From: Mastigias papua
Taxonomy: Eukaryota; Cnidaria; Scyphozoa; Rhizostomeae; Mastigiidae
NCBI GenBank assembly: GCA_964019165.1
Contig: OZ025282.1
Location: 6,087,131-6,151,130 of the forward strand
Length of the DNA stretch: 64,000 nt
Direction: 5' to 3'
Within the stretch, counting starts at the first letter, position 1, and every line of letters begins with the position of its first letter. Below, piece after piece: positions 11,993-23,399 of the stretch. A program made the position numbers and the translations under genes. The notes beneath the pieces are model-generated. The model worked only from the letters and a program-made list of their open reading frames with translations, ran no database searches and was not told the origin of the DNA.

Positions 11993-12103
11993 TTCCTTGG
12001 GAAGCTCTGTGAGACTACTAATGCTGTCATTCAAAACAGAAAACAGCTGGATAAAGAGGACTTGGCATCCATTAAGCACGAGATTGCAGGTAGTCGCAGC
12101 TCG
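11993..12103 (+). CDS. Possible exon of an unrecognised gene
   Basis: A 111-bp stretch sits between a TTCAG acceptor and a GTATGT donor and is open for exactly 37 codons (FLGKLCETTNAVIQNRKQLD onward), with a charged, helix-like composition. No family is recognised and no partner exons were found. The copy at 44337-44447 keeps both splice sites and the length but has TGA as its third codon. It may be a real exon decayed in copy 2, or chance. Confidence 0.3.
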
Positions 12104-12566
12104 GTATGTTTTTTACTTGTCTTATCACGTTATCAAACAGTAATGCAAAAGTATAATTTCAAGTTTAATGACGAAATTGATAGTATATGTCAAGTGGTTA
12201 CAAAGGAATTGGGGACTGCTGCATAAATTAAATACCGTTACCTATTTGAAGTCTAGGCCGTGTGGTTGGAAAGCGTACGATTTAGTGTGAAGAACCTCGA
12301 ATTAATCTAGCCAATTTACTTACTAATGCCTCTCAGTAAATCTTCAAAACTAATTAGGACTCGCAGCTCTTTGGAAAAGACCCACTCGGGTCTTTTTAAC
12401 ATCTTTCCCAATGTCGAAATCTCATTTGGCGTTTTAATCTGAGTTAACTTCAAACACGCTGATATCAACTCTGCTTAGTTTGGCGCCAAAAACTACGTGG
12501 TCAAAAGTAACTTCCCTGGTTATTTCCAGAAGCTAAAGTAGTCCCTACTGGCATAAGGTCAAATCT

Positions 12567-13002
12567 ACATGGTTTTTTTATAAGCATGCAAATTTTTGAA
12601 AATTGGCTGAGGTATGCTTAGCAAGGAAACTCAGACAGGCTTAAAATATGCTTAAATTATGCTTATTTTTAGAAAAAAGGTTAGATCTAAATTTTTATGG
12701 TACGTGAAAAGGTTTCAAGGTTAAGGTTGATTCAATAGATTTAAACTGGTTGATTCAAACATTTTGTATGCAAAAAACACAATTTTAAATATGTTAAATA
12801 TAAATATAGCATAAACAGTACTTTAATCTTTAATCTATCTTTAATCTATTATGTTTTGTTTGTTTCAAACACCTCAGAACTAAAAACGACACTACAAAAG
12901 TATAAATACCAATGCTGGGGAATATGTTTAGCATATGCTTAAAAAAATGTCCTATCTGAGCCTGGATATGCTTATAAACGCTATGCTTATAAAAAAACAT
13001 GT
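12567..13002. mobile_element. 436-bp MITE present only in duplication copy 1
   Basis: The ends are inverted: ACATGG then TTTTTTATAAGCAT at the left, ATGCTTATAAAAAAA then CATGT at the right. ATGCTTA motifs recur inside. Copy 2 has the unfilled site near 44917 (AAATCT followed directly by AAGCGACTTA). There is no coding capacity, and the target duplication is unclear. Confidence 0.75.
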
Positions 13003-13429
13003 AAATGACTTAGGTTGAAAAGTGTTTGATGATAATAATGGACTGATTGCGGTGGCGTAACCAGGAGAACAAGGGGGTGTCTCCCCCTTATGGTTATAGG
13101 TTTGTGTCTGATAGAAGCACGAATCAGGGATAAGATCTGGAAACATGGGTTTCACTGTCATGTTTTGAAGAGATTACCGCATTACAGATTTATCAAAAAG
13201 TAATCCATATTAATGTAACCCATATTATTTATCCTTGTTTGGATCAGTGGCGGCCATCCCCATTAGGTTCGAAAAAGTGATATTTTAAGTGCGCGGCTGC
13301 TGAAATTGATGCAACCTGGCTTGGATCCACTAATTGAGGAACTTGTATATTGAAAAAATTGCGACGGGGGACAAAGCAAGCCCCATTCTACCGCATTTTA
13401 AATAGAAGTAAATAGAGCGAAGTTTGCGA

Positions 13430-14749
13430 AATGATAATGCACTCCTAGAAATGGGCGTTGAAAGGCAACATGGCGTGGTTTACTAGGTGAACTTAAATAT
13501 TTTCCAACTATCATAACGATAATAATTAAGTATTCTTGCACCAATGATGTGCATGCTATTCGGTATAGAACCTTTCAAGGTGAGAAACAAAACAAAATAA
13601 ATAAGTTCGCAATACTTTGTAAATCAAATATCAAGCAAGCACTGCAAGTGCACACCTGAGAACAAGTGCACAGTTGCACACCTGACCTTCTGCTCGTGCA
13701 CACTCGAAACCTCATCGAGAAAGGCCATATTCTGCAGTCGGGCAGGCCAGTCAACAGAACTAGCTTTTCTGAGCTTTCTACTAGACTCTCAAGTTATGCA
13801 TGCATACGCATGTTCCCGGTTCCATACATCAGCTGCTGCGGCATGCCTCACTTTCGGTGCAGTGATCCTTGCTCGGGGGGGGTAACTTAAATAGGTTTGG
13901 GATAAGGGAACGTGCCACTATTTAGAGGTACCTTTTCCCGGAAAGGTGCTGAATTATGGGTATCAGTGTTTGAAATCTGTACAGAATTATGGGTACCATT
14001 TGAAGAAAAGTGCAGAATTATGGGCTCCATTTTTGGTATATGTTGCAAAACGTTGGCTGTTTCTTGAAAAATGTTCTTTGCTTTGTGGGGTTATGGGCAT
14101 GGTTTTCATCATATTTGTGGAATTATGGGTCGCATTTTCAAATATGGACGGAGTTATGGGTCCAGGTATTAAATCAAAATGGCATACCCCTATCCAAAGC
14201 TAGGCTTAGTTCCCCCCTTAGGGTCCTTGCTATTGCCACTTGTCGACAAGCTCTTTTGCTTCGTCTATGGGGATTACACAAGTGTAATTAGTGGCAGCAA
14301 GTGTTCTCTGGGCCCTTGGTTCACACTTTTTCCATAGATTCAGCTAGTGGAATTTTTGGTTAACCTTCCCCCAAATGGGATATTTTCCCAATTCAACGTG
14401 TTTTTCAGGCCCTGGAACCGGGCGCACTTGTTGCCACGAATCACTTACTTTTTCTCCCACATAATGTGGTTGTTTTTATTTGTTTGCTCTTTAGAGGACT
14501 AGGCGTTCGAATGACTTAGTTTAATAGCGGAAAAATAGATTAACCATCGGGAAAACCCAAACATCATACAGCTGTGCAGGTTTGGACGCTTTAGAGACAT
14601 TTTAGTTTAGCCTCGTTTAGGTTTTGAGAGCACGTTTTCTGAGAGAAGAGTTGATCGTGAGCATTTTATAAGTGGAGAGGGAGTTATTTCGGTCAACATA
14701 GTTTAGTATCGTGACTGTGAGTCTATATACTGTACACATTGGTATATAA
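13430..14749. other. Non-coding region between duplication end and BEL element
   Basis: Apart from the 33-bp degenerate tandem repeat listed separately, nothing was recognised. The last 300 bp before 14750 probably belong to the BEL 5' LTR, because a primer-binding-like site follows them. Confidence 0.4.
13951..14165. repeat. Degenerate tandem repeat, period about 33 bp
   Basis: The core GAATTATGGGTACC-like motif starts at about 13951, 13984, 14014, 14087, 14120 and 14151, with one eroded unit between 14014 and 14087. Because the period is near 33, the translation shows an 11-residue repeat (NYGYQCLKSVQ-like), but stops and drift argue against a real protein. Confidence 0.6.
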
Positions 14750-14894
14750 GTGGCGACCCTGCCAGGACACGTCTGTTAAGACAAGATTAGCTGTTATTTT
14801 TCATTTGTGAGAACCTGAAATTTCTGGCGTAGTCATAGCAAGGTCTTACATGATTTGCATTGTGATAAAGTAAAAGGGGCCCCAGTAAGTTAGA

Positions 14895-16320
14895 ATGTCT
14901 ATATCTGATGCTAGTGCTCAGGGAGAGGTTGAGGGTACCAGGGGGGTAACGGAATTGGTAGGGAGTGGTGAAAGGCAAAAGTTAGAGAGGAAAATTGGCA
15001 TTGAAATAACGAAGCTGGCATTTTATTCGGAGCAAATCTATGACCTGATTCAGGACAATTACATTGAAGAAATTAAGTTAGTTTTGGAAAGAATGGAAAG
15101 TCTACAAGGTAAAATATTAGCCTTAAGTTCACAGGTACAAGAACTGAAAATCAGTGAGGGAGAAACAAGTAGAGATGTAAGACAGTGGTAGAGGAACATT
15201 AAGGAAGTGTATACGCCATTGATTGAGTGGAAGGAAAGGCTAGTGAATGTTCTGAAAAAACAGCAAAGTAAACAAGTACAAGACAAAAAGAGAGAAATCT
15301 TTAGGGAAACACAACTCAAACATGACATTAAACAACGAAGATTAGCAGAAGTCCAAGAGCAACAAGCAAAGTTTGAGGAAATTAATAGGAGACAACGGTT
15401 TGAACTAGAAAAACAACTATGAAACAGAAAATGAAAGCAGAGCTAGAAATTGTAGAAAAGAAAATGGAGATGGAGGAAAGTCACCAAATTGATCAGGCAA
15501 AATTACCAAAGTTGAGAATAATGGCATTTAATGGTACAGCAAGTGACTGGGTAAGGTTTGAAAATATGTTTATTACACAGGCGCACAACAAAAACGTAAC
15601 AGACGAAGTGAAATTTGGCTACCTACTAGAGATGGTGTGCCCAAAAGTGTGAGATAAAGTTTCCAACTTGAGGCCTGACCCTGTTGGCTACAAGACAACT
15701 TGGGAAAGACTGGCCAAAGAGTATGGTCAAACCCAAATGGTAGTAAATGCAAATGTCAATGAGATTATTAGCTTGCCTGTAATACGAGGAACAAGTTACT
15801 GGAAGACATTAAGTTTTTATGAGAAACTCAGCAAGAGCTTTGATGCACTGCAAACACTAGGAAAGGGAGATACACTCACAGGTCTTATAATGACAACAAT
15901 AAACAAGCTGCCCCACGTCAAACCAGATGTTGTACGTACGGATGATGAATTTTGAGCAATGGGACATGGGAGCTCTAATTGAAAATCTAACAAAGTGGCT
16001 AAAGAGAAGTAAACCTGAAGAATAAATGGACAGTCTACCAGACAACAAAGAGAGAAAAGCACTGGTTTTCCAAAGGAGAGGGAAAATTTTCAGTATCAAA
16101 GCGAGGTAGACAAGGACCAAATTGTACTTTTTGCAAAGAAAGCCATTGAGGAGATGCATGCCAAACATATGACACACTGGAAAAGAGAAAGAAATTCTTT
16201 GTGGAAAGAAAGTTGTGCTTCATCTCTGGGAAACACGGGCACAGAGAAAATAAGTGTCACAGCAGAGGCTGCTTTAAGTGCAAATCAAAATATCATACAA
16301 GTCTATGTGATATGAAAGAA
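14895..16320 (+). pseudogene. BEL/Pao gag remnant
   Basis: It starts with ATG at 14895. An N-terminal coiled-coil-like region (KLERKIGIEITKLAFY, then a Gln/Lys-rich helix to about 15500) leads to the BEL capsid-type segment LPKLRIMAFNGTASDWVRF near 15510. Two CCHC-like knuckles lie near 16210-16310 (CFISGKHGHRENKC, CFKCKSKYHTSLC). In-frame stops occur near 15191, 15421, 15652, 15955 and 16025. Confidence 0.75.
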
Positions 16321-16379
16321 CAAGCCAGCTCAACGTGGTACACAAAGCAGCCTCAGTTGATTGAAGAGAAAACATTGCC

Positions 16380-18244
16380 AGCCATTGTCCCATTGAAATT
16401 ACAGGGTAAAACTTTCTGGGCACATTTAGACATTGGTGCTGGAAGAGATTTCATTTCAAAGGATGCTGCAAAACACTACAGCTAAAACCAATCAGGTATG
16501 AAGTGAGACATCTAATGACAGTAAACGGAACCAAGAAACAATCATTACCAATTTACCAGATAGCAATCAATTCACTGGATGGGATATCAAGTGAGAGAAT
16601 TGAAGTAACAGGAGTAGATTTGCCAGACTTTACCACCGTTGAAAGGCCAAGTATAAAGGAACTGAAAGAGAAGTTTAATCATACAAGAGATAAAAGATTT
16701 TACACACATGCAAGCATCAAATACACTATTCATTTGATATTGGGAGGTAGTACTTACTGCAAAATTAGAACTGAGGAAGTTTGCAAAGGCAAGAAAGGAG
16801 AGCCAATAGTAGAAGGTACAACATTCGGGTATGATATTCATGGAGGAAACAGAACAAGTGACACATGCATGTATGTGAAAGATAGCAAAAATTTTAAGAG
16901 ACTTTACAGTCTTGATATTCTTGGAGTAGAAGGTAGGGGAGAAGACGATCTGTCAGACATTCATGGAGAATTTAATGAGAGCATAGTTGAGAGTAAAGAT
17001 GGGAGATATGAAGTAAAAATACCCTGGGTTACAGGAAGCAGGATAACAGACAGTAATGAAGCACAAGTAGATCACGTCTTAAGAGTGTAGAGAGAAGAAT
17101 GAATAGAAACCCAGAATTAAAAACAGCATATCAAAACATAGTAGATACATAGCTGATGGAGGGGATAGTAGAGAAGGTACCAGACGGAGAGACTGGTGAG
17201 GGGAGAGTATTCTATCTTCCTCATAAATCAGTAGTTAGAGAAGAGGCAGTAACAACAAAAGTACGCATTGTGTTTGATGCGAGTGCTAGGCCAAGTCCAA
17301 TGGGAAACAGCCCTAATGAATGTATGTACACTGGCCCAGCTTTGCAACCCCAAACTATGGGATATTATGGCCAGAGTAAGAATGTCTGCACATTTGTAAA
17401 TCGGAGACTTGCAAAAAGCATTCCTACAGATAGGCATAGCTCAAGAGGATAGAGATGCATTTAGGTTTCTATTTAAAATCAATAACAAAGAAGAGCATCT
17501 ACGCTTTGCAAGAGTTCCATTTGGAGCCGAAGCCTTTTCATTCATTTTAAGAGCTACACTGAGGTATCATATTGACCAGTACAAAGACATTTATGAGGAA
17601 ACAGTGGAAGATTTGCTAGAGAACACTTACGTAGACAACCTTATGACAACAGGACACTGCAAAGAACAGTTGGATACATTAAAGATCGAGGCAACAGATA
17701 TTCTGGAGAAAGGGAAGTTTCCTGTCCACAAATGGGAATCTGATATCAAAGAGCTAGAGAGTGATGGAATGCAAAACCCAAGCAAGATATTAGCCATAAG
17801 TGGGATAAAGAGAATGATTCTATGAAATAATAACAAAGAGATCAATTTTGAGTATGTTAGGGAGTATTTATGATCCATTGGGGTTGATGTCACCAACAAT
17901 TGCTGAAGAAAAGCGTATCTACAGAGAGGCACGTGAGGAAGGTAGTCAATGGAACAAGGAAGTTTCTCCGTCTGTCAAAAAAGATTGGCTAAAATGGACC
18001 AGTCAACTTAAAAACGTACGAATGCCAAGAAAAGTTTGATCAAAACAGAGAAAAGGGTCAAAGCTGTTCGTATACACCAGTTTGCAGATGCAAGTGAGAT
18101 CGCTTGTTCCACAGTAACAATAACCATTGTTGAAAATGAAAGTAACAGAGTGATGGGACTATTAACATCAAAGTCAAGAGTTTCAAAGAAGAACACACCT
18201 ATGGCACGGTTAGAGTTAACTGGTGGACTTATGGCTGCAAACAT
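16380..18244 (+). pseudogene. BEL/Pao pol remnant (protease, RT, RNase H)
   Basis: The protease-like stretch FWAHLDIGAGRDFIS (16418 onward) shows the usual DSG changed to DIG. The RT begins with VRIVFDASARP (17250s), continues through LQIGIAQEDRDAFRF, and has YVDN in place of the usual YVDD near 17630. [11 protein letters not shown] (17865) is the BEL/Pao hallmark after RT, and HQFADASEIA (18080) is the RNase H start. There are stops near 16485, 17090 and 17825 and a frame change near 17440. Confidence 0.8.
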
Positions 18245-19770
18245 CAGGCGCGGATCCAGCCTGTAGCGAACGTAGCTCAAGCATCGGTCATATTTTAAGG
18301 GAAAATGTACAAAAAAGTTTTAAAAAGTAATGATTCATCCAACTGCTACATCGAAGCGATACGAAGAAGATTACTCCTTCAATAAATATAGACGAAATCT
18401 GCTATGATTTCATTGAATAGGAAATAACAACAGTATCCATAGGGTATGCCTCCCGCTACTCTGACGTAAATTCGAAGGGAATGCCCAGGGATGATCTTTC
18501 GCTAAAAACCGTTTTCTGTCATCATGAGGAATCGCCTCGAATGCACTAGTCCGTAAATTTCCTCTTGAGCGCAACACAAACTTTGGCGCGAGCAACAGTC
18601 AGTTCAAACTTGCCAATCAGAATCTGAATTGACTGGTGCTCAAATGTTGCAGTCCAATCACAAGCATAGTTGACTGTTGCTCAAAAATCTAAAAATAAAC
18701 TAACGTTGACTTATGTAAAATACTGATTACCGACGAAATTCGATTCCAACTGCCAGCCCGGAGAGGAATGGTGTAATGTTTGTGTTTGTGATAATGGCAA
18801 ATACTTCTCACATTATCTTGAAAAGATGAAAAGTCTCATAAAAGATGAGGTACTATCAGGTGCAGAAAGAGACAGTCTTCTATAAAGACGCACAATTTCC
18901 TAGGGAAGATGTCAACTTAACATACATTTTGAAAGTGCAGAGTCTGCAGTTGCCAAAAATCCAAACTTTCATGAGCAGTGAATCTTAATTCAGTATAGGT
19001 GAGTGAATGCTGCACTCTAATGCAGTCAGATTGCATGGACTTTTAGGCCCCCTTCGCCGTCCGTTGTAGTCTTTAGTATGTTCGCCGACCAATTTAAGTA
19101 GCAGGTATACCATACGGAAAATCCCTTGTTCTGCCTCTGCTACGACAAGTGTGAGGAAGTTCCCTCATTGGAAAGCGACTGAGAAAATGATACTAAAAGA
19201 AGACTAATGTTGGATACAAGTATGAGTGTGTCCAAGCATTATGGTTGCATATGGATAATATTGGGAACTCTTTTTAGTTCCATGCAGGATTGACTATATT
19301 CAGCACCAAAAGTCATATTCACAAAGTTGTGCTGGCATCATATATACTCACGAGAATACTTTTCAGTATGTTTTTATAATTATTCTGTAAGCTGTATGCT
19401 GCGCCTGCTATAATACTTACTGTTATGTAGTCAAGCATGTTAGGCCTAAATAATTATCTTTGTGCTATACGCTTTTTCATAACACCTAGAACAATGGACA
19501 TTTAAGTTAAAAAGCATTGAGGTGTTTTGTTTGTGAGAATGTGTTTTTCAAGATTGAGTTTTGCGATAGATAATCCTAGAGTGTATCTCTCGTTTATTTA
19601 ATTCTTGGATCTTTGTGAGGCGAAAACACAACACTTACTGTTTTGCTTTTTTACCAGAAAACTAACTCTGCATATGAAAACACCAATACCAAGTTTACTT
19701 TGTAGCATCAGGTTCAATTAGAACGTATTAATTGTGAACATCAAGTAATCAAATCTTTTAGGCAATCCAA
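18245..19770. mobile_element. hAT-like non-autonomous element, 3' truncated, inside BEL RNase H
   Basis: It begins CAGGCGCGGATCCA, the same terminus as the complete copy at 26012-27634, and aligns with that copy in reverse complement down to about 26690, with internal insertions. No opposite terminus was found. The 8 bp before it (18237-18244) would be the target duplication, but its partner is missing. No transposase was recognised. Confidence 0.75.
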
Positions 19771-20447
19771 TTTGCTTAAATGACTTAGAATGTTGGAATG
19801 CACAAGATATCAATTTGAAGATAAAATCAGCTTTTTATCCAATAGAGTCTATATACTGTACAAATTGGTATACTGCTTAACATATTTTTACTTCGTTTAA
19901 TTTAAATAATGCTTAAGCGAAGAAGTGTTGAAAGTCAACAGAAATAGAAAAATTTCTTGAATTTGTAGCTCAACTCCAAGGTATTTGAATAATTTGAGTA
20001 GAACAGTCCCATCCCCTACTAAAGTTCCAAGATAAATTTCATAGAAGTAAAGTGATAATCAATGGAATTAGGAATTGCAAAATATGCCAAAGTGATACGA
20101 CCTGATCAAGCATGCGATTTTTCTTGTGAAAAATGAGAACAACTTCCCTGACTTTCTCCGATTTTTCGAAAAATCTCTATTTTTCCCCTGATATGCCATG
20201 ATCAACTAAGCATTCCCTCATTTCCCCTGATTTGGTGGCAAATCCGGCCTGATACTTCCCTTCGAAAAGCCTCTCTCTTCCAAGAGTTGTTCCCCAATAT
20301 TGGATTCACCGTTATGGGTACGCACAGCACGCTTCTAGTGGGAAGGATCTGAATGATGCATAAAGATTGTACAAGTGGGAAAAATGAAATGCTTTCGACT
20401 CCTCTTTGAAAAACCAGCGATGCTAATACTAGCCTTATGTATACAGC
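19771..20447. other. Non-coding spacer with an LTR-end-like 28-mer
   Basis: Positions 19845-19872 match the BEL LTR end at about 14719-14746 at 27 of 28 bases, just where a 3' LTR might end. The flanks do not match. Nothing else is recognised up to the GT gene stop. Confidence 0.4.
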
Positions 20448-21779
20448 TTAGGGTTTGAATTCGAATGTTTCATTGCAAGCACCTACGTAATTCTTGATGC
20501 CAAACATTTTCCTACCATGCCTTTCGTTGTAACTTATCAGCCTCTTCACATCTTCATAATGCTTCCTCTGCTCCTCAAAACATCGTTTATCCCACGCCCA
20601 ACTAGCCATCTCGAAAGAGTAAATCGACAATTGCACTGAGTTCTTATCAATATCTGTGCACTGCTCTGGGCACCGGTCAAACAATATTGAATGACAAAGT
20701 CCTTCTCGTACTCGTCGTTTCAAGTGTGTAAAGTACGGATCTTTGGAAATGTCGTCATTTGTCGATATGAAGCGTCCACCCTCTATGTAATATTTTGCAT
20801 GCATTGATACCCGAGGCTTCGGTATCAGATACTTAGGATCAATATTCTTAAAGTACTCGACTGTCTGCTGAGATTCACGGCGATGTTCCCCACTCCAATT
20901 TCCGTCTGGAATCATCTGCAAATGAAAGTCATACTCATCTCTGTGATGATACCACAAATAATTACAAATGATGCTATATTGACAAAAACAGTCAGTCCAC
21001 GGATATTTATTCCGAAAATCAAAACTCTTCTTAAATAACTCGAGAAAGGGTTTACCAAGTCGCTTCTCTGCAAACTTTCTCATCTCAACAACATGCTGCA
21101 CTTTGAATATAACTGGAAAATATGTCATACATTGCAAGGCTTCTTTCTCACCTATAAAGTACTCAGTTATATCTGACCAGCATTCCAAGGTCTGTTCAAA
21201 GTACGGTTGGCCTATTTTTGCTTGTATGGTCGGCTTACCTTCAACAAATAACATCTGTGGTGTAACTACAGTAGTGAACAAAGTGTCCGTATCAACAAAA
21301 CCAACATACTCAGCACTTACATACTCTTCTGGGTAGAAGTAACTTAAAAACATTCTCCTCCGTTGGTTGAATGTGTAAACAGAAGGATCACCGGGAGTTC
21401 TGTACGCAATTTTTGGGTAAGGCCACAGATTTGCTAATTGCTCGGCAGCGGCATGATCTTCTTTGCTTTCATCATCCAACACAAGTGTCAAGTTTAGTAA
21501 ATGCTCTGGCCAGAAGAGCTTCAGACCTTTAAGAAACCACGTTGAATATAACTTAATCAACTTTGGATGACTACTTGTCCGTAGTGCCAACTCCAAGCTT
21601 GGACAATCTCTCCATGGATCGTTATCACTCTTGCTGATGAAATGTGTCAAAATGAAAATAGGTCTTCCAGTTTCTGGCAATATGTGTAGAGGTTGTAACG
21701 TAAAGTATACGAGCAAAAGTGAAGAAGAAGCTAAAAGTATGAATAATAGTTGTTGCCGCATCATTGTAACAAGCTGCAT
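20448..21779 (-). CDS. GT-A: type II membrane protein, putative GT-A-fold glycosyltransferase
   Basis: A single-exon gene of 443 codons on the minus strand. The N-terminus is a short basic/polar tail followed by a membrane anchor (about residues 10-28, LLFILLASSSLLLVYF). A short stem leads to a lumenal domain with LTLVLDDESK, YPKIAYRTPGDP, a strongly hydrophobic strand ending in VGFVDTDT, and TPQMLF. FVDTDT is a DxD motif of the kind that binds metal and nucleotide-sugar in GT-A enzymes. NLT and NWS are glycosylation sequons, and conserved cysteines occur in WTDCFCQYSIICNY and FDRCPEQC. The sugar and acceptor are unknown. Met7 (21761) aligns best with the starts of GT-B and GT-C, so the true start may be internal. 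It is homologous to GT-B and GT-C along its length, and no introns interrupt it. Confidence 0.8.
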   Translation of the reverse strand: MQLVTMMRQQLLFILLASSSLLLVYFTLQPLHILPETGRPIFILTHFISKSDNDPWRDCPSLELALRTSSHPKLIKLYSTWFLKGLKLFWPEHLLNLTLVLDDESKEDHAAAEQLANLWPYPKIAYRTPGDPSVYTFNQRRRMFLSYFYPEEYVSAEYVGFVDTDTLFTTVVTPQMLFVEGKPTIQAKIGQPYFEQTLECWSDITEYFIGEKEALQCMTYFPVIFKVQHVVEMRKFAEKRLGKPFLELFKKSFDFRNKYPWTDCFCQYSIICNYLWYHHRDEYDFHLQMIPDGNWSGEHRRESQQTVEYFKNIDPKYLIPKPRVSMHAKYYIEGGRFISTNDDISKDPYFTHLKRRVREGLCHSILFDRCPEQCTDIDKNSVQLSIYSFEMASWAWDKRCFEEQRKHYEDVKRLISYNERHGRKMFGIKNYVGACNETFEFKP

Positions 21780-23399
21780 CTAATGGCAAGTGAATGCCAG
21801 TTCCAGCTCAATGAGTTTGCAGAATATTCTGCTGTCTGACTTCGAATTGCGGATTGCTAAACAAATGAAAGGAATGTCACGCGAGCCACTCACGCATTTA
21901 GTTTAAGTGCAATCTTCTATAAATTTCAATAACTGGGTGGCGGTTTCAGGTAAATCTAGAATCAACTATCACTAATGGAGACACTTCAACCACTTTCACC
22001 GGGTCTTAAGTGAAGGTAGTAAACTGTTATCAACACAAGAATATATTCCCAGAAACAAACACCTATTTGTATTAATCAGTTAATAGTACTACATGGCGCT
22101 TAGTACACGAGGGTAAACAATTTCTCGGCGTATTAACCTTATCTGTTATTCGAATAAACAGTGAGATTGCACTTAGTATTCAATCTGCCGGCTTCATTTT
22201 ATGAGATCACATAAGTAATTAGAGTGTGTGAACGGGGCTTTTGATGCCCCAACCTTTGATGTGGAGTTCACAACATATGTTAGATGCATGTATTCGTATG
22301 CAACTGTGAGGTAACAATTTCAATATCATCACTAGATAAAGACATGGCTATGGATTTTGATATCATGGTTATCGTTTCTTTCCAGACAAAGTTCTCAAAA
22401 CATGTCCTAAAACTCTTATTCCACATTATCGATCAAAACTGGAACCTTAAACTCCAAGAATACGTGGAGCTTCATCAATTGAAGCATTACGTCATATAGC
22501 CAGACTGCGCATCCGTTTTAACGATAGCTAATAATATCGGAGCTTCACATAGAGCCGACACTTAGCCTTTGAATCGATCACGAAAGGACGCATATTGGTT
22601 TTAACTCGCACTCGTTCGCTCAAACAAGAATTCGCTTAACAGAACTATTATCGTGGTAGCAAGTATACGGAATTTATCAAGACATTTCGAGAACAATTTA
22701 TTGTCTCTAATCTCGCCGTCGAATTCGCGGAATATTGGATGTGTTTACGTGAGACTCTCATTTGCAGTAGTCAAGAACGTCATCTTATCGAATTTATCGC
22801 CTTTATTTATATATGGAAATATGTTGATTGTTGTTTGTGGAGTTAAAAAATGTCAAAAAGTAATCTAAGGTTTTCTTGTCTTATGCCATTTTCCTTTAAT
22901 ATAAAGAACAGGGAATTCTCTGGAGTTGTGGTCCGCTCAGAGGGTCATAACATATTCCAGCGCGCGGGAAATAAGTAAAAATTTCCCCAACATCAATTGA
23001 CAGAGATGTAAAGTGCCAGTTAGCAGATCAATTGAAATCCTGTCTCTCTACCATTTGGTTGTTATTAGTACATTCAGTGGTTAGTATGGTGAGCAGAAAT
23101 ATGAGATCAGTTTTCAAAAGAATATGGAGTATTTCAAACACATACAAATTTTACAACAGTACAATTTATGTTACATTCTCTTCCAAAGTGTAATTCTACG
23201 AACTGCTAAGCACCTTTCCAAGTTATAGAACAAGATCTAATGTCCAACAAGCTCTTTACTTTCCTTTTTTAAATTCTCTTCTGTTGTTTACTCTTGTTTC
23301 TGCTTCAAGTGCTTATCTCCAGCTATCACACCCCAAGCGTCAGGCTTTGAAATCGCAGGGCAAAATGCATAGCGTGGCGTAGGGGCCGTCGTAATGGTA
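21780..23399. other. Upstream region of GT-A; no gene recognised
   Basis: AT-rich sequence with only short open frames (22284-22499, 22653-22868) lacking domains. It should contain the GT-A promoter, but no specific element stands out. Confidence 0.4.

Larger units (their letters stand above)
4487..13429. repeat. Segmental duplication, copy 1 (about 8.9 kb)
   Basis: This block recurs in the same orientation at 36467-45411. It covers most of the e5-e6 intron, exons e6-e11 and about 3.9 kb downstream. By eye, divergence is near 1% up to about 11215 and clearly higher (about 5% or more) after it. Copy-specific insertions include the 436-bp MITE at 12567-13002. Confidence 0.95.
14750..18244 (+). 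mobile_element. BEL/Pao LTR retrotransposon, decayed, 3' part lost to hAT insertion
   Basis: The probable end of the 5' LTR (TTGGTATATAAG) is followed by the primer-binding-like TGGCGACCCTGCCAGGA at about 14751. Then come gag, zinc knuckles, protease, RT and RNase H in BEL/Pao order. Many stops and frameshifts make it inactive. Integrase is not seen: the element is cut at 18244 by a hAT-like insertion. Confidence 0.85.
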
